The notes beneath the pieces are model-generated. The model searched no databases, was not told where the DNA came from, and worked only from the letters and a program-made list of their open reading frames with translations. DNA of 64,000 nt from Ypsolopha sequella (Eukaryota; Arthropoda; Insecta; Lepidoptera; Ypsolophidae): contig OW203987.1 in the NCBI GenBank assembly GCA_934047225.1, forward strand, positions 7,529,501 to 7,593,500, given 5' to 3'. Below are positions 56,701 through 64,000 of the stretch, piece after piece (within the stretch, counting starts at the first letter, position 1; the number at the start of each line of letters is the position of its first letter). The translations under genes and the position numbers were made by a program.

Positions 56701-59700
56701 AGTTGAATAACGAAAATCTTTTGGGGCAAGAAAACAAAGCCATATTTTACATCTGTTTTACATACCCTTTTATATTATTATTGGCAAATGTAAGTCTTTT
56801 ATATTTGCCAATAAATTCTAGGACACGTTTTATTTGTAATACGAAGATAATTTGTATGCAAATTTTTAATATACCATTTGGAATTATTTGGTCTGATAAT
56901 ATGATTTTTTTTTGAATATTAATATGTTAGATTAATAATATTAAAATTAATCTTATATTCAGAAAATAATATATTTGGTACTACGAAGAAGTTTCAAAAT
57001 GATGTTCTACCACATCAACAATAAATTTCCAATAAAAATTGTCTGAAGCATTATCTCCAAAGCAGGATGTATTATGGAAGGTCGTCGTGTATAATTGCCA
57101 GAACCACACAAGATGTGAAATTCCAGTTCGTGACCATATGACATTTAGCCGATGTGCTACCAGACCCGTTTCGCGAGGATCACCTTGAACTAGAACCACT
57201 TTTTGCTCACTCATGTGAGGTGGTCACTAGGCTACTTTGAGATGAATATATTAATTTCCGTTCAATAGCCACGTAGTTGTTTTATTTATGTGAACTTTAA
57301 TAAGATCCGGGAAAACTCTTTAAACAGACATCAGAAGCACAGTAGTTTAAATACTCTACAAATAAAAGGTCTAATTTAGTCATCAACTGACTGAATCTTT
57401 TATGTCTTCTATATAATTTTACAATTCTATTTATATACTTAGATGTTTAATTTAAAAAAAAACACAAATTTTCATCACCTTTTCTTTATATTAGAAAAAA
57501 AAAGAAAACAAGGAATAATTATTCCGTTTTTAACGCAACCAGGGTTTAATTAAACTATGGTTTAATTATCACATTAAGGCCTCAATGCTGAATTTTTATC
57601 GCATTACCATTGGTTCTGATAGCTTCATAAAACATTAAGATTACAAAACCCTTTTCAGGGTTTCGTAGTTTAAAGTTTTTTGACTTTACCAACAATTCTT
57701 TGATCCACAGAGCCCCCAATCTCCACACCCCACTGCGAGAGGCTATACGGCATCTTCCCTGACGTAGGCAAGTGCGACGTCTTCTGGAACTGTTGGAACG
57801 GTGAAGCCTCCAGGTACCAGTGCAGTCCTGGGCTCGCCTACGACAGAGAGGCTCGCGTCTGTATGTGGGCTGACCAGGTCCCTGAGTGCAGGAACGAGGG
57901 TACGTACAAAGTAGCCAATCAGATTTTGACTATAGATTTAAATTCATAATACTGATTGGGATTGAAAGAAATTATGGGGAGTTAATGAAGACATGGATTG
58001 TTATTATGCTGCTGTTTAAAATAGAAAATAAATAACTTCATCTTTATTTAAGAAATTAATTAGTTTCTGATCATTATTTTCATGTCATTATCATGACAGA
58101 TTTAACTTATATTTAATATTATAATACAGATTTAAATAATAAAAATATTAAAATAATTTATGGGGAGTTATTGAAGACACCGACAAGGTTTGCTACAATG
58201 CTTCAGTTTTAAATAAAAAATAAATAATTATTTAAATACATTATTAACCTACTAATAGTTTCTGATCAATATTAAATGATTAGCTAATAATTAAATTTGG
58301 CAGAATTATTATTCAAAGTACTCATCCGTTTAAATATAACTTGTTTTAATCTTATTCTACTTATTGAGCACCAAACAAAATGTACTCTACCAGCACAATT
58401 TCACAACTAAAACTTTATGCACCTGATCTCTTTCAGCTCATTTCGTCTCCAACTGCTGCACCTCCATCACTGGCTACGTTTCGGTTTCTCCTTCCACTCT
58501 TTTCACTCACGTGACCCTTTCTGGTATTTCCCAGAAGTAGCGAACGGTTTCGCCTGCCCTGCCCCTGGTGAGGTCTCCAACGCTGGCTCTTTCAGCCGTC
58601 ACGCCCATCCCGAGGACTGCCGCAAATACTACATCTGCCTTGAGGGAGTCGCTCGCGAATATGGTTGCCCCATCGGAACCGTCTTCAAGATCGGTGATGC
58701 CGACGGCACTGGCAACTGTGAAGACCCCGAAGACGTTCCCGGATGGTACGTTCGAAATTTAAATTTATTTGTGGCCAGTATCCTATTGACGAATTTGAGT
58801 TAACACATTTCTGACAATGAGTCTCGAATCGTTTGTAGGTACGGTGTCTTTTCTTCTCCGAATGGTTTGATATCATTGGTTTTGTGGTGATTCATCTGGT
58901 TTTGTTTAACCTAAAATTAATATTATGTCTAAACCCTTCAATAATTCCCACGCAACCAATGTCGTCCCTGTGACTAACATTACTTAAAGCACACAGTTGT
59001 TTATAATTTATTCTGTATTTATTTATGGTAGGTTAGTTTACTGTTTAGGTATTAGGGCTAAAATACCGCTGCCAAATTTGGTACGGTCCTTAAAAATATT
59101 AGAATGACCCATTTTACTTGAATGGAGCTTTTTGGATGCTTTTCATGCTTGTTTCACGACCTCCGATGGAAAAAGGGCAGAAGGCGACATGATTTTCTAC
59201 ACGTAACGAGCAGGAAAATTTATATGAAAAACAAAAGACTGCCGAGGGCCGTAGCGAATGCGGTTCAGTACGTTACGTGCTACTTATGGTATTCATGGTA
59301 ATGTTACGAAGGCATATCTAACATGCCACTTGTCGGTCTAACTGTAGTTTTATAGCTGTAACAGAGGTCATCAAGTTGCAGCAACCATTTTGTTTTGTCT
59401 TTAGACGAAGCTCAAGTAAATATGCCAATTAACAGAGTACAGATATACGTGTTGGTGATCTTGACCAAAAACAATGGATTTACTTTCAAATTCTGTCCTC
59501 TGCATGGTCCGTCTGCCATAGACAATAGCGTTCGATCGCTGATCACGATTAAAAGTTTATATGCGCGTGCGCCGATGCCTCTCATTTTCAAGTCAAGGTC
59601 GTAAAACAAGTTCTTTTGACAATTCAATAAAAGCTCCAATCTGCCGATACCGAGTAGGTGGAAAAACCTAAGTAGCCAAACGAGATGTGTTGTCAATTCT

Positions 59701-60107
59701 TGGAAAAAAGCGATTATCCTCAAAAGCGATAGTTTCAAGGTTATTATGTCTTTAAATGTCTGTAATTAATTATTCTTTAATGAACTAGTTGATACTTATT
59801 GAACTGCAGACGGTAAAAATGATTTTTACTCGTAGAACAATTCAGAATTAGAATTACTAAGACCACATAAACCATCAATAGTTTACAAACAATTTAAACC
59901 AAGTAAGAATCCGTAGAGTTAAGAACAGTTTAGATGTAAGAAGCGGCAGGCAGTAAGATCGCGTCCCTTTTCAGCGAGGACTACTATGGAGACCTGGACT
60001 TGAAGGCGATCCGCAAGAGCGAGCTCCTGGCTGGACTCCACCAATCAGACTCCGGACGCAACCAGGCACCCAAGAACCTCAAACCTCGTCCCCCTAAGGA
60101 GGCATAA
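44695..60107 (+). CDS. Gasp: Gasp / obstructor-C (CPAP3-C), isoform A, 262 aa, join of five exons
   Basis: Join 44695-44740, 55524-55733, 57711-57899, 58535-58745, 59975-60107 (789 nt). The product is a secreted cuticular protein analogous to peritrophin that binds chitin in cuticle or tracheal lining (family knowledge). Residues 1-18 form a signal peptide (MKSRCLVVLAAALGVAVG). Three ChtBD2 domains follow, with cysteines 24/37/43/53/71/79, 94/107/113/123/136/145 and 156/177/183/193/210/219, spaced as in obstructor proteins. The aromatic chitin-binding residues lie in CDKYWKC, CDVFWNC and CRKYYIC. The segments LAFDATDSKYLTENCDYLHN and PEDCRKYYICLEGVAREYGC match insect Gasp as I know it. The C-terminal tail is basic and Pro/Lys rich. 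All splice sites are GT-AG and all junctions keep frame. Confidence 0.96.
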
Positions 60108-61183
60108 GCGCCCCCTAGCCTATCCCCCCACCAACTATAATTAAATACTCAACATCTTTACAATAGATTAAAAGGACTGCGCACATCAATAACTTCAGTT
60201 TCTATATGAAAGTTTTCTGACATCTCCTAAAATTGGTGTTTTTGGTGTGCGGAGTGTTACGTGAGAGAAGGATTTAATTTCTAGTTGCCAAATACTTATT
60301 TCGTGTTAGCTCTTTTTTATAAACAGTTTCACAAAAGCAGACTAGAATTTAAAGGGTCGAGATATTTATGTTGTGTGTTAGTTCTGATTAGAAACATCCT
60401 GTATATAATGAAAAGATCAGAGGTAAAATTTGGCAGGATGGTCAAGTTGATATGAAAGAATTTAAGAGACCTGCTCTTGTAGGCATGCATTTATGAAATG
60501 AAAAGGTAGGTTTTGAGCACATCAAAGGAAGATTAAGAGCTCTTGATTCAATATATCACACAATTAATTTGTAAATATTGTTTTGTACTGAAATACTACT
60601 TCGCTGCGACTGAGTGTTGTCGCTCGATAGAAACTGTAATACTTAAGTTTTATTTTTAGTGATAAAATAAACAAATATATAAAATTTACACCTGTGTGTT
60701 ATTCAGTGTTAACCGCCACTTCTCGGACTTGCACATTTTCCTTTTAACACATCTGTCACAAAAATAAAACATCCTTCTTTACCAACACTTACTTTGTAAC
60801 ATTTAATTCACTTACTTTCTGAATGTACTTACTTTTCAGTAATTTTCTATCGTGGTGATAGAAATAAACTCTTCCGTTCCTTGGTTTCAGGTAATCTCTA
60901 AACTGTTATTAATATTTTAAATACTACTTTTATACTGTCTCTGAGATTGTTTACTTTTTGTTTTGTTTGTTCTTGAATAGTTATTAAGGATATAGAGTCG
61001 GTGAAAGTACCTGTAATAATTCAAAAACTTATCAATTTAATAAGTTTCTTTAATTTTTCACAATAAAATCAGCGATTTTGCGCCAGAAACCAGATCTCTA
61101 CGATATTTCTGTTCCAATGTTTTTTCAGCGAAGACTACTACGGCGACGTTGACCTGAAAGCTCTGAAAAAGCTGGGATTCTGA
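44695..61183 (+). CDS. Gasp: Gasp isoform B, 236 aa, alternative last exon
   Basis: Join 44695-44740, 55524-55733, 57711-57899, 58535-58745, 61129-61183 (711 nt). It shares residues 1-218 with isoform A and replaces the 44-residue tail by CEDYYGDVDLKALKKLGF. The acceptor (TTCTGTTCC...TTTTTTCAG) has a stronger pyrimidine tract than that of isoform A. The first base C completes the TG left by exon 4 into Cys219, so the third chitin-binding domain keeps its sixth cysteine. Use of this exon requires skipping the isoform A last exon and its poly(A) site. Transcript evidence is needed to show both are used. Confidence 0.85.
47684..47897. repeat. Foldback repeat in Gasp intron 1
   Basis: ACAGCAAAGAAAATAACTAA, CCAGGCCCAGCACAAAC and GATCCTAAGACCTACAGG on the left pair with CCTGTGGGTCTAAGGATC, GCTCTGGGCCTAGTTA and TCTCCTTTGCTGT on the right. 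Imperfect arms of about 75 bp. Confidence 0.7.
48118..48147 (-). ncRNA. Hammerhead-ribozyme-like motif, copy 4 (degenerate)
   Basis: Minus strand: TTCAA, CTGTTGA, C, a GACCT/GGGGCC hairpin with a mismatch, GAAATATA, TGAA. The core has A to T in CTGATGA. TTCA before and TGAA after can still pair. Confidence 0.3.
48199..48533 (-). mobile_element. Complete short non-autonomous Helitron
   Basis: Minus strand: TCCCACTAATATTATAAATG at the 5' end after an A. The 3' end is AACGCGGGCGAAGCCGCGGG then CAAAAGCTAG before a T. The 3' hairpin CGCGGGCGAAGCCGCG is intact. A CCCAT minisatellite fills 48261-48325. Confidence 0.88.
49117..49205. repeat. Hairpin flanking CTCGCTACGCTC
   Basis: CGGGCGTAAAAGCAATAAAT with TACTCG on the left mirrors CGTAATTTATTCC and TTTTCGCCCT on the right. 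Similar in style to 8914-9024. Confidence 0.5.
49886..50226 (-). mobile_element. Full-length tRNA-derived SINE with 10-bp target duplication
   Basis: Minus strand: the head GTGGCAGTAGCTCAGGCC (A box-like) and CCAGGTTTGATCTCC (B box-like). Then come CCAATGAGTTTTTGGGAATT, GCGGTGAAAGAATACATCG, TGAGGAAACATG and ATAGGGCTCACCACCCATCA, and a TATTATTATTT tail. AGATAGAAAT (49876-49885) and AGACAGAAAT (50227-50236) flank it. The body matches the widespread lepidopteran SINE group that includes Metulj-like elements (from memory). Confidence 0.85.
50636..50710 (-). mobile_element. LINE 3'-UTR fragment
   Basis: ATTCGATTAGTCTTGCTTAA and GGGCAAGAAACTTAGTAAG match 4175-4234. Another scrap of the 3805-5144 family. 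Confidence 0.6.
50852..51049 (-). mobile_element. Degenerate Helitron
   Basis: TTTTACCCACGGCTTCGAACG at one end (decayed 3' hairpin) and CACTTTCGCATTTATAATAG at the other (5' end, minus strand). The CTAG terminus is lost. Confidence 0.6.
51050..52560. other. Intronic, nothing recognised
   Basis: AT-rich. Frames such as 51754-52071 minus lack motifs. 52140-52215 contains a short inverted pair (ACCATAGACTTAGG and TAGTCTATGGT). Confidence 0.4.
52561..52700 (-). mobile_element. LINE 3' tail with (ATT)n
   Basis: ATAATAATAATAATAAAATA followed by ATTTATTTCAGACAGGGTCC reads on the minus strand as a UTR ending CTGAAATAAATTATTTT and an ATT repeat, like 14691-14720. Confidence 0.5.
52951..53060. repeat. 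Cluster of three hairpins built on CTCAGAAYA
   Basis: Three neighbouring inverted repeats share one stem motif: CTCAGAATA...TATTCTGAG (52959-52981, with outer ATATAT arms), the perfect 22-bp palindrome at 52994-53015, and TCAGAATAAG...CTTATTCTGA (53022-53043). A lone fourth CTCAGAATAT follows at 53051. No mobile-element ends were seen. Confidence 0.8.
53371..53640. mobile_element. Foldback MITE, family E copy 6
   Basis: ACTAGGTGAATTTGTGAACA to GATCAAAAAGTTACCTTTTA. Second subfamily, with decayed termini compared with the other copies. Confidence 0.8.
54015..54250. repeat. Dispersed repeat, family I copy 2
   Basis: Matches 10121-10425 from GTGTGGTCATCAGATT to TACCCTATGA, with a different middle where the first copy has extra sequence. 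Confidence 0.7.
54264..54308. repeat. Perfect hairpin, 21-bp arms and 3-base loop
   Basis: ATTGAGTACACACACGAAAT plus A (54264-54284) and its exact inverse (54288-54308) surround CGA. It overlaps the 3' end of the minus-strand frame at 54304-54867. Confidence 0.9.
54304..54867 (-). CDS. Hypothetical open frame, 187 codons, inside Gasp intron 1
   Basis: This is one of the longest open frames in the window, on the strand opposite Gasp and close to exon 2. From a second methionine (MQLSIAQACDKQ) it has a hydrophobic stretch (ALLLCAVCLIVAQ) that could be a signal anchor, then a Cys-containing polar region. I recognise no family. After ..SKTFVWFILR the DNA reads GAG|GTACAAT, a possible donor, so only the first ~128 codons might be exon. 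Local composition is less AT-rich than the flanks. Chance remains the simplest explanation without homologues or transcripts. Confidence 0.2.
   Translation of the reverse strand: MYTQLSAHCKIYRSGAGPLFLQGMQLSIAQACDKQPTALLLCAVCLIVAQMNTCSKSAIVEEHPENKNGTLLSPTNTCFIPSRGQFCMSKEVTRYFVTAFPRVVKSSYVTKAAPVNISVASKKRVSKTFVWFILRYNDITLSSKGSFNYKYRRSFVFRVKTFALKSIMTPLVFTKWSLYCVSRRFTY
55524..55733 (+). CDS. Gasp: Gasp exon 2 (chitin-binding domain 1)
   Basis: Acceptor CTGTCTACAG, donor CTCG|GTTAGT. Phase 1 at both ends. Residues 16-85 plus one base: CPDDFGFYPHHISC, DKYWKC, LKTCGNGLAFDA and ENCDYLHNVEC carry the six cysteines of domain 1. Confidence 0.96.
55734..57710 (+). other. Gasp: Gasp intron 2 (1977 bp)
   Basis: It starts GTTAGT and ends TTTGATCCACAG. 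It contains an unassigned minus-strand 77-codon frame (56981-57214) with no recognised domain. Otherwise AT-rich and featureless. Confidence 0.9.
57711..57899 (+). CDS. Gasp: Gasp exon 3 (chitin-binding domain 2)
   Basis: Acceptor TGATCCACAG, donor GAGG|GTACGT. Phase 1 at both ends. Residues 86-148: EPPISTPHCERLYGIFPD, GKCDVFWNCWNGE, YQCSPGLAYD and CMWADQVPEC. The six cysteines are complete. Confidence 0.96.
57900..58534 (+). other. Gasp: Gasp intron 3 (635 bp)
   Basis: GTACGT at the 5' end. The last ~90 bases are C/T rich (CTCCTTCCACTCTTTTCAC) before CCAG, a strong pyrimidine tract. This tract happens to be open in the exon 4 frame. Confidence 0.9.
58535..58745 (+). CDS. Gasp: Gasp exon 4 (chitin-binding domain 3)
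   Basis: Acceptor TATTTCCCAG, donor GGATG|GTACGT. Enters in phase 1 and leaves in phase 2. Residues 149-218: EVANGFACPAPGEVSNAGSF, HAHPEDCRKYYICLEGVA, GCPIGTVFKIGDADGTGNC and EDPEDVPG. The last cysteine codon is split TG|C. Confidence 0.96.
58746..59974 (+). other. Gasp: Gasp intron 4 to the isoform A last exon (1229 bp)
   Basis: It starts GTACGT and ends CGTCCCTTTTCAG. The frame of exon 4 stays open for 18 codons into this intron to a TAA at 58801-58803. No other feature was recognised. A 69-codon plus frame at 59395 and its minus partner have no motifs. Confidence 0.88.
59975..60107 (+). CDS. Gasp: Gasp exon 5a (alternative last exon, long tail)
   Basis: C completes Cys219, then EDYYGDLDLKAIRKSELLAG, LHQSDSGRNQAP and KNLKPRPPKEA, stop TAA at 60105. 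The first 13 residues resemble exon 5b, suggesting the two arose by duplication. Confidence 0.94.
60108..60700 (+). terminator. Gasp: 3' UTR and poly(A) site of isoform A
   Basis: AATAAA at 60666-60671 is followed about 25 bases later by a GT-rich stretch (CCTGTGTGTTATTCAG), the usual arrangement of a cleavage and polyadenylation site. The UTR would be about 580 bases. Confidence 0.8.
61129..61183 (+). CDS. Gasp: Gasp exon 5b (alternative last exon, short tail)
   Basis: Acceptor CAATGTTTTTTCAG. C completes Cys219, then EDYYGDVDLKALKKLGF and TGA at 61181-61183. Conservation of YYGD.DLKA with exon 5a at the protein level, despite nucleotide changes at third positions, argues for selection on coding function. 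Confidence 0.88.
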
Positions 61184-62100
61184 ATGACAAGGAGCGGCTC
61201 CAAAGACAGACTCAAATTAAACCTTTTTGACTTGGTTTAAATCTTCTACAACTTCAACAACTAAATAAATTTCAGCAATATTCACTTCAAAGTATATTTA
61301 ATTAAAAGCAAATTTCCAAAAACAGAAGTCAATATTGAACTGCCGTGAAACTTAAAGTCAATAAAACAATTATTGACGGACCTAAATAATTTTCAAATTG
61401 TTTAGCTGAACTCGAGAAACGGCCGATTTGTAGACGTATTATTAATATTCAAAGTCTTAGTTTCGGGATATACAGTAATGTACATAAAAGATAGGGCATA
61501 TATTAAAAAAAAAATTGTAGCCTGTTTCTATCATTCACCTATCTCTATGTTATACTTTCAGTATAGTTAACGATTATGTGTTTTTGGAATCATTTTGTGT
61601 GTTTTAAAGCAGGTTTGTGCGTGCGTGATATTAATCTGTCTAAAGAGGCGCTCGAGTTTATATCATTTGGACTGTAAATTTTAGTGTAATATTTTTTTTA
61701 TGTTTTTGGCAAAAATTAGCACCATTGAAAATCGATAGCTACGAAATTCTGGTCAAAATAAGCTAATCTTTGTTAAAAATAGAGACGAAATTTCATAAAT
61801 ATGTTTGACATAGCACCACTATTTGTTGATAAATGTGGTAGGTGCTGTGTTGACTTAGTCTTGTTTTAGTCATCTACAGGGTGGAAATAGATCATGATAA
61901 TGTACATTACAAAAGTCATCACTCTGTCTTCATCCTGTATTTTAGGTTTTTATATATTTTTAGATTTCTACTTTATATATCTACTTTGAATAACATTTAC
62001 CAGCGCGAAATTTACATAAACGTGGCAATGTTGTCTTAAGTAGATATTTAAAGAAAAAATAATTTCGAAATAAATAAAAAATTATGATTGTAAATAAAGT
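61184..62100 (+). terminator. Gasp: 3' UTR region and poly(A) signals of isoform B
   Basis: AATAAA occurs at 61264-61269, 61360-61365 and 62093-62098. The first two are close to the stop codon. The last is followed by GTTTTGTATTCTTAATAG. Which is used cannot be told from sequence. Confidence 0.6.
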
Positions 62101-62640
62101 TTTGTATTCTTAATAGTTTATGAGTTTATTATTTACTTCTTATTAATAATAATATAATAAGCAAAAAATAATAAATAATACACACAGATAGTAGGGTGTT
62201 TCATATTTCAAGCTTTTTCTGTTCTACTACGGGCCACCCCCTCAATGTTTTTTTTGTGGCTAAAAACTAATGAAGATTTTTTATTCATTCTTTTTTGAAA
62301 CATTTAGGGGTTTCTACCACAGTTTAAAATTTTATAATCCCCATACATTGAAATATTCTTTTTATATAAAAAAATGCTGTACTTAGCATTTGAACGTAAA
62401 AAAAAATAGAAAAAGCTTAAAATATGAACCACTCTTACCAACCAGTTGTATCAGTGACATTACAAATATATTTAGTTCAGTAATTATGATTCTTATAATA
62501 GATTAGTCGTCTTTTTAGAGATCTGTCAAGAAATTGAAACCCTTATCTGTCTGAGCATCTACGGCATACCTCAGTAACTACAGGACATATTCAAAAAGCG
62601 AATCATTATAAAGCTAGAGACTGGAAATTTGGAACAAAAA
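62101..62640. other. Downstream flank, no gene recognised
   Basis: AT-rich with ATAATAATA runs. No frame or repeat was identified. Confidence 0.45.
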
Positions 62641-62654
62641 TAGCACTAACATTA

Positions 62655-62915
62655 TGTTTACTTTGCGAAATCCATCGCTATGAATACTCTAAATATTATT
62701 AGGGTGCATTACAAACTAGGAAATATCAATCAGAAACAAATCCAAAGACAAGAATTTAAAAAAATTCCCCGGTTTAGGATTCAAACCTGCGACCTCTTGT
62801 TATCAAGACAAGCGCGCTACCAATTGCGCCACCGAGGTTTTTCAAATTCTTGTCTTTGGATTTGTTTCTGATTAATATTTCCTAGTTTGTAATGCACTCT
62901 AATAATATTTAAAAA
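62655..62915. repeat. Palindromic element surrounding a tRNA-like sequence
   Basis: The left arm (about 62687-62756: ACAAACTAGGAAATATCAAT, AAATCCAAAGACAAGAATTT) is inverted on the right (about 62842-62910: AAATTCTTGTCTTTGGATTT, CTAGTTTGTAATGCACTC). The tRNA-like segment fills the centre. The left arm also occurs alone at 21135-21232. Confidence 0.8.
62769..62838 (-). mobile_element. tRNA-like sequence, second copy
   Basis: Minus strand: CCTCGGT at the start can pair with ACCGGGG at the end (one G-T pair). GTGGCGCAATTGGTAGCGC forms the D-arm region, CTTGT/ACAAG the anticodon stem, and GCAGGTTTGAATCC the T arm with B box. T-stem pairing is damaged, and the copy sits inside a palindrome, so it is judged a repeat rather than a gene. 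Confidence 0.65.
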
Positions 62916-63255
62916 TAGCACTCCCCATTATTAACTTACAATATTGTAATAAAAAGTTTTGTACATGTAGGTTTCTAATTGTAACTTTTACTAAGTGGAT
63001 CATAAAAATATATTTAATGTTATGCTGTGTTGCATTCAAGGAATTTTAGAAAACTGCAATAAAATGTATGTCCTTCCATATCTCAGAAACGAATGGACCG
63101 AAAGTTATAAGAAAAATCTCACACGAATAGACAATTATCTTAAAATTTCTGAAAAAAATTTGCGATCGTAATAATATTTTATAAATTTCGGTAAAAAAAA
63201 AATCACAGACGTTTGAAAGTTTATACAACTCTGATATGGCATCAATTTAAATAAA
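62916..63255. other. No gene recognised
   Basis: AT-rich sequence without identifiable features. Confidence 0.45.
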
Positions 63256-63671
63256 TTAAGGCGCTACGGAAAAAAATCGTCACTTTAAGAACTTGCATAT
63301 CTACTTCAGTAAATAATTAATTATTTTGATAAAACAGTATATTATTTTTGGAATCTTTTTCCAGGGATCTGTTAAACAGTCTGAGAAATTCGGCTCGATA
63401 GAAATATTTATTGAAATGAGGTCTTTTTCGACACCAATTCTCTTGGTTTTACAATTTAGAATGACATATGGACTGCAATTATATTTTATTAGATGGGTTT
63501 TAACAGTATCTAGGACCTGGTTAAACAAAATTTTGATAGCAAATTCAGTAAAATTTATATTAATAAAAAACCGAGTTTTTGCTACTTTTCCACGAATCCG
63601 TCACTCTCGCACTGAGGGATTTTTCGCATATAGAGTAACAGGGACGCTAAAACTTTTACATATTGCCTTAA
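63256..63671. mobile_element. TTAA-bounded MITE B, copy at 63.3 kb
   Basis: TTAAGGCGCTACGGAAAAAA to ACATATTGCCTTAA, 416 bp. Highly similar to 11259-11663. The 133-codon frame across it (63326-63727) is not conserved in length among copies. Confidence 0.85.
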
Positions 63672-64000
63672 GGAGCATTAAAAAAAACCAGCGTATGAGT
63701 TTCACTAGCAGTTTGGTCATTTTTTAAACTTGAAAGTGCTATTTTCGACTGTTTTTTTGGAATAAATATATCAATTTAGATAAATATTAAATTTTTTCGT
63801 CCTTTTAAACCGATTTTACGAGTAATTTAGTGTTTACAAGAAGTGACGTCTTCATATTGGTGAATGGTCGGATCCATATCAGGCTTTAAGACGCGTTCAA
63901 GAAATACATGACGTCACTCAAGGGCAAATGAAGGACATCGCTTTTTTCATTTATAAGGATATGCACGTTTATTTTAAAATTTGTCTACTAAAAACAACTA

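Noticed and set aside
56981..57214. 77-codon minus-strand frame in Gasp intron 2 as a nested gene
   Set aside because: No recognised domain, promoter or splice sites. Length is within chance for this window.
58417..58803. 128-codon open frame as a separate intron-less gene
   Set aside because: It is Gasp exon 4 read through its upstream pyrimidine tract and downstream intron. The acceptor at 58533-58534 and donor at 58746 give the correct boundaries.

Overview
The window is almost certainly a piece of a moth or butterfly nuclear genome (Lepidoptera). It is AT-rich and crowded with small transposon remnants of lepidopteran type: tRNA-derived SINEs, Helitrons ending in CTAG with the GCCCGCGGCTTCG hairpin, 5'-truncated non-LTR retrotransposons with short tandem tails, and many foldback MITEs. 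The only gene I can reconstruct is insect-specific. No viral, bacterial or CRISPR sequence was seen.

The one confident gene is Gasp (obstructor-C, CPAP3-C class), on the + strand from a TATA promoter at 44599 to about 62.1 kb. It encodes a secreted protein with three six-cysteine chitin-binding type 2 domains. The first coding exon (44695-44740) holds the signal peptide and is separated by a 10.8 kb intron from exon 2 (55524-55733, domain 1), exon 3 (57711-57899, domain 2) and exon 4 (58535-58745, domain 3). Two alternative last exons follow, each with its own stop and poly(A) signals: 59975-60107 (262 aa product) and 61129-61183 (236 aa product). The sixth cysteine of domain 3 is assembled across the splice junction in both isoforms.

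Positions 1-44.4 kb hold no gene I can defend. They are a repeat landscape. Main elements: a jockey-like LINE fragment (3805-5144, minus); an array of four TTAA-bounded MITEs in a row sharing single TTAA sites (11044-12120); a nested MITE and LINE composite (14180-15296); a hAT-type MITE with a perfect 8-bp target duplication (15514-16036); a frameshifted LINE inside a foldback element (17398-18434); tRNA-like sequences next to large palindromes (22.6 kb, again at 62.7 kb); four 3' ends of one LINE family (9.7, 23.6, 25.6, 28.1 kb); a TIR element with a Helitron inside it (31645-34124); and a 507-bp insertion with a 13-bp target duplication inside a MITE (38011-38690).

The least ordinary signal is a CTGATGA-hairpin-GAAATATA motif present four times (25.2, 38.2, 41.6 and 48.1 kb). 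It resembles the core of a hammerhead ribozyme, as known from Penelope-like retroelements, but departs from the canonical core by one base. One copy lies in the 507-bp insertion. The TTAA-bounded MITE arrays and the alternative last exons of Gasp are the other points most worth checking.
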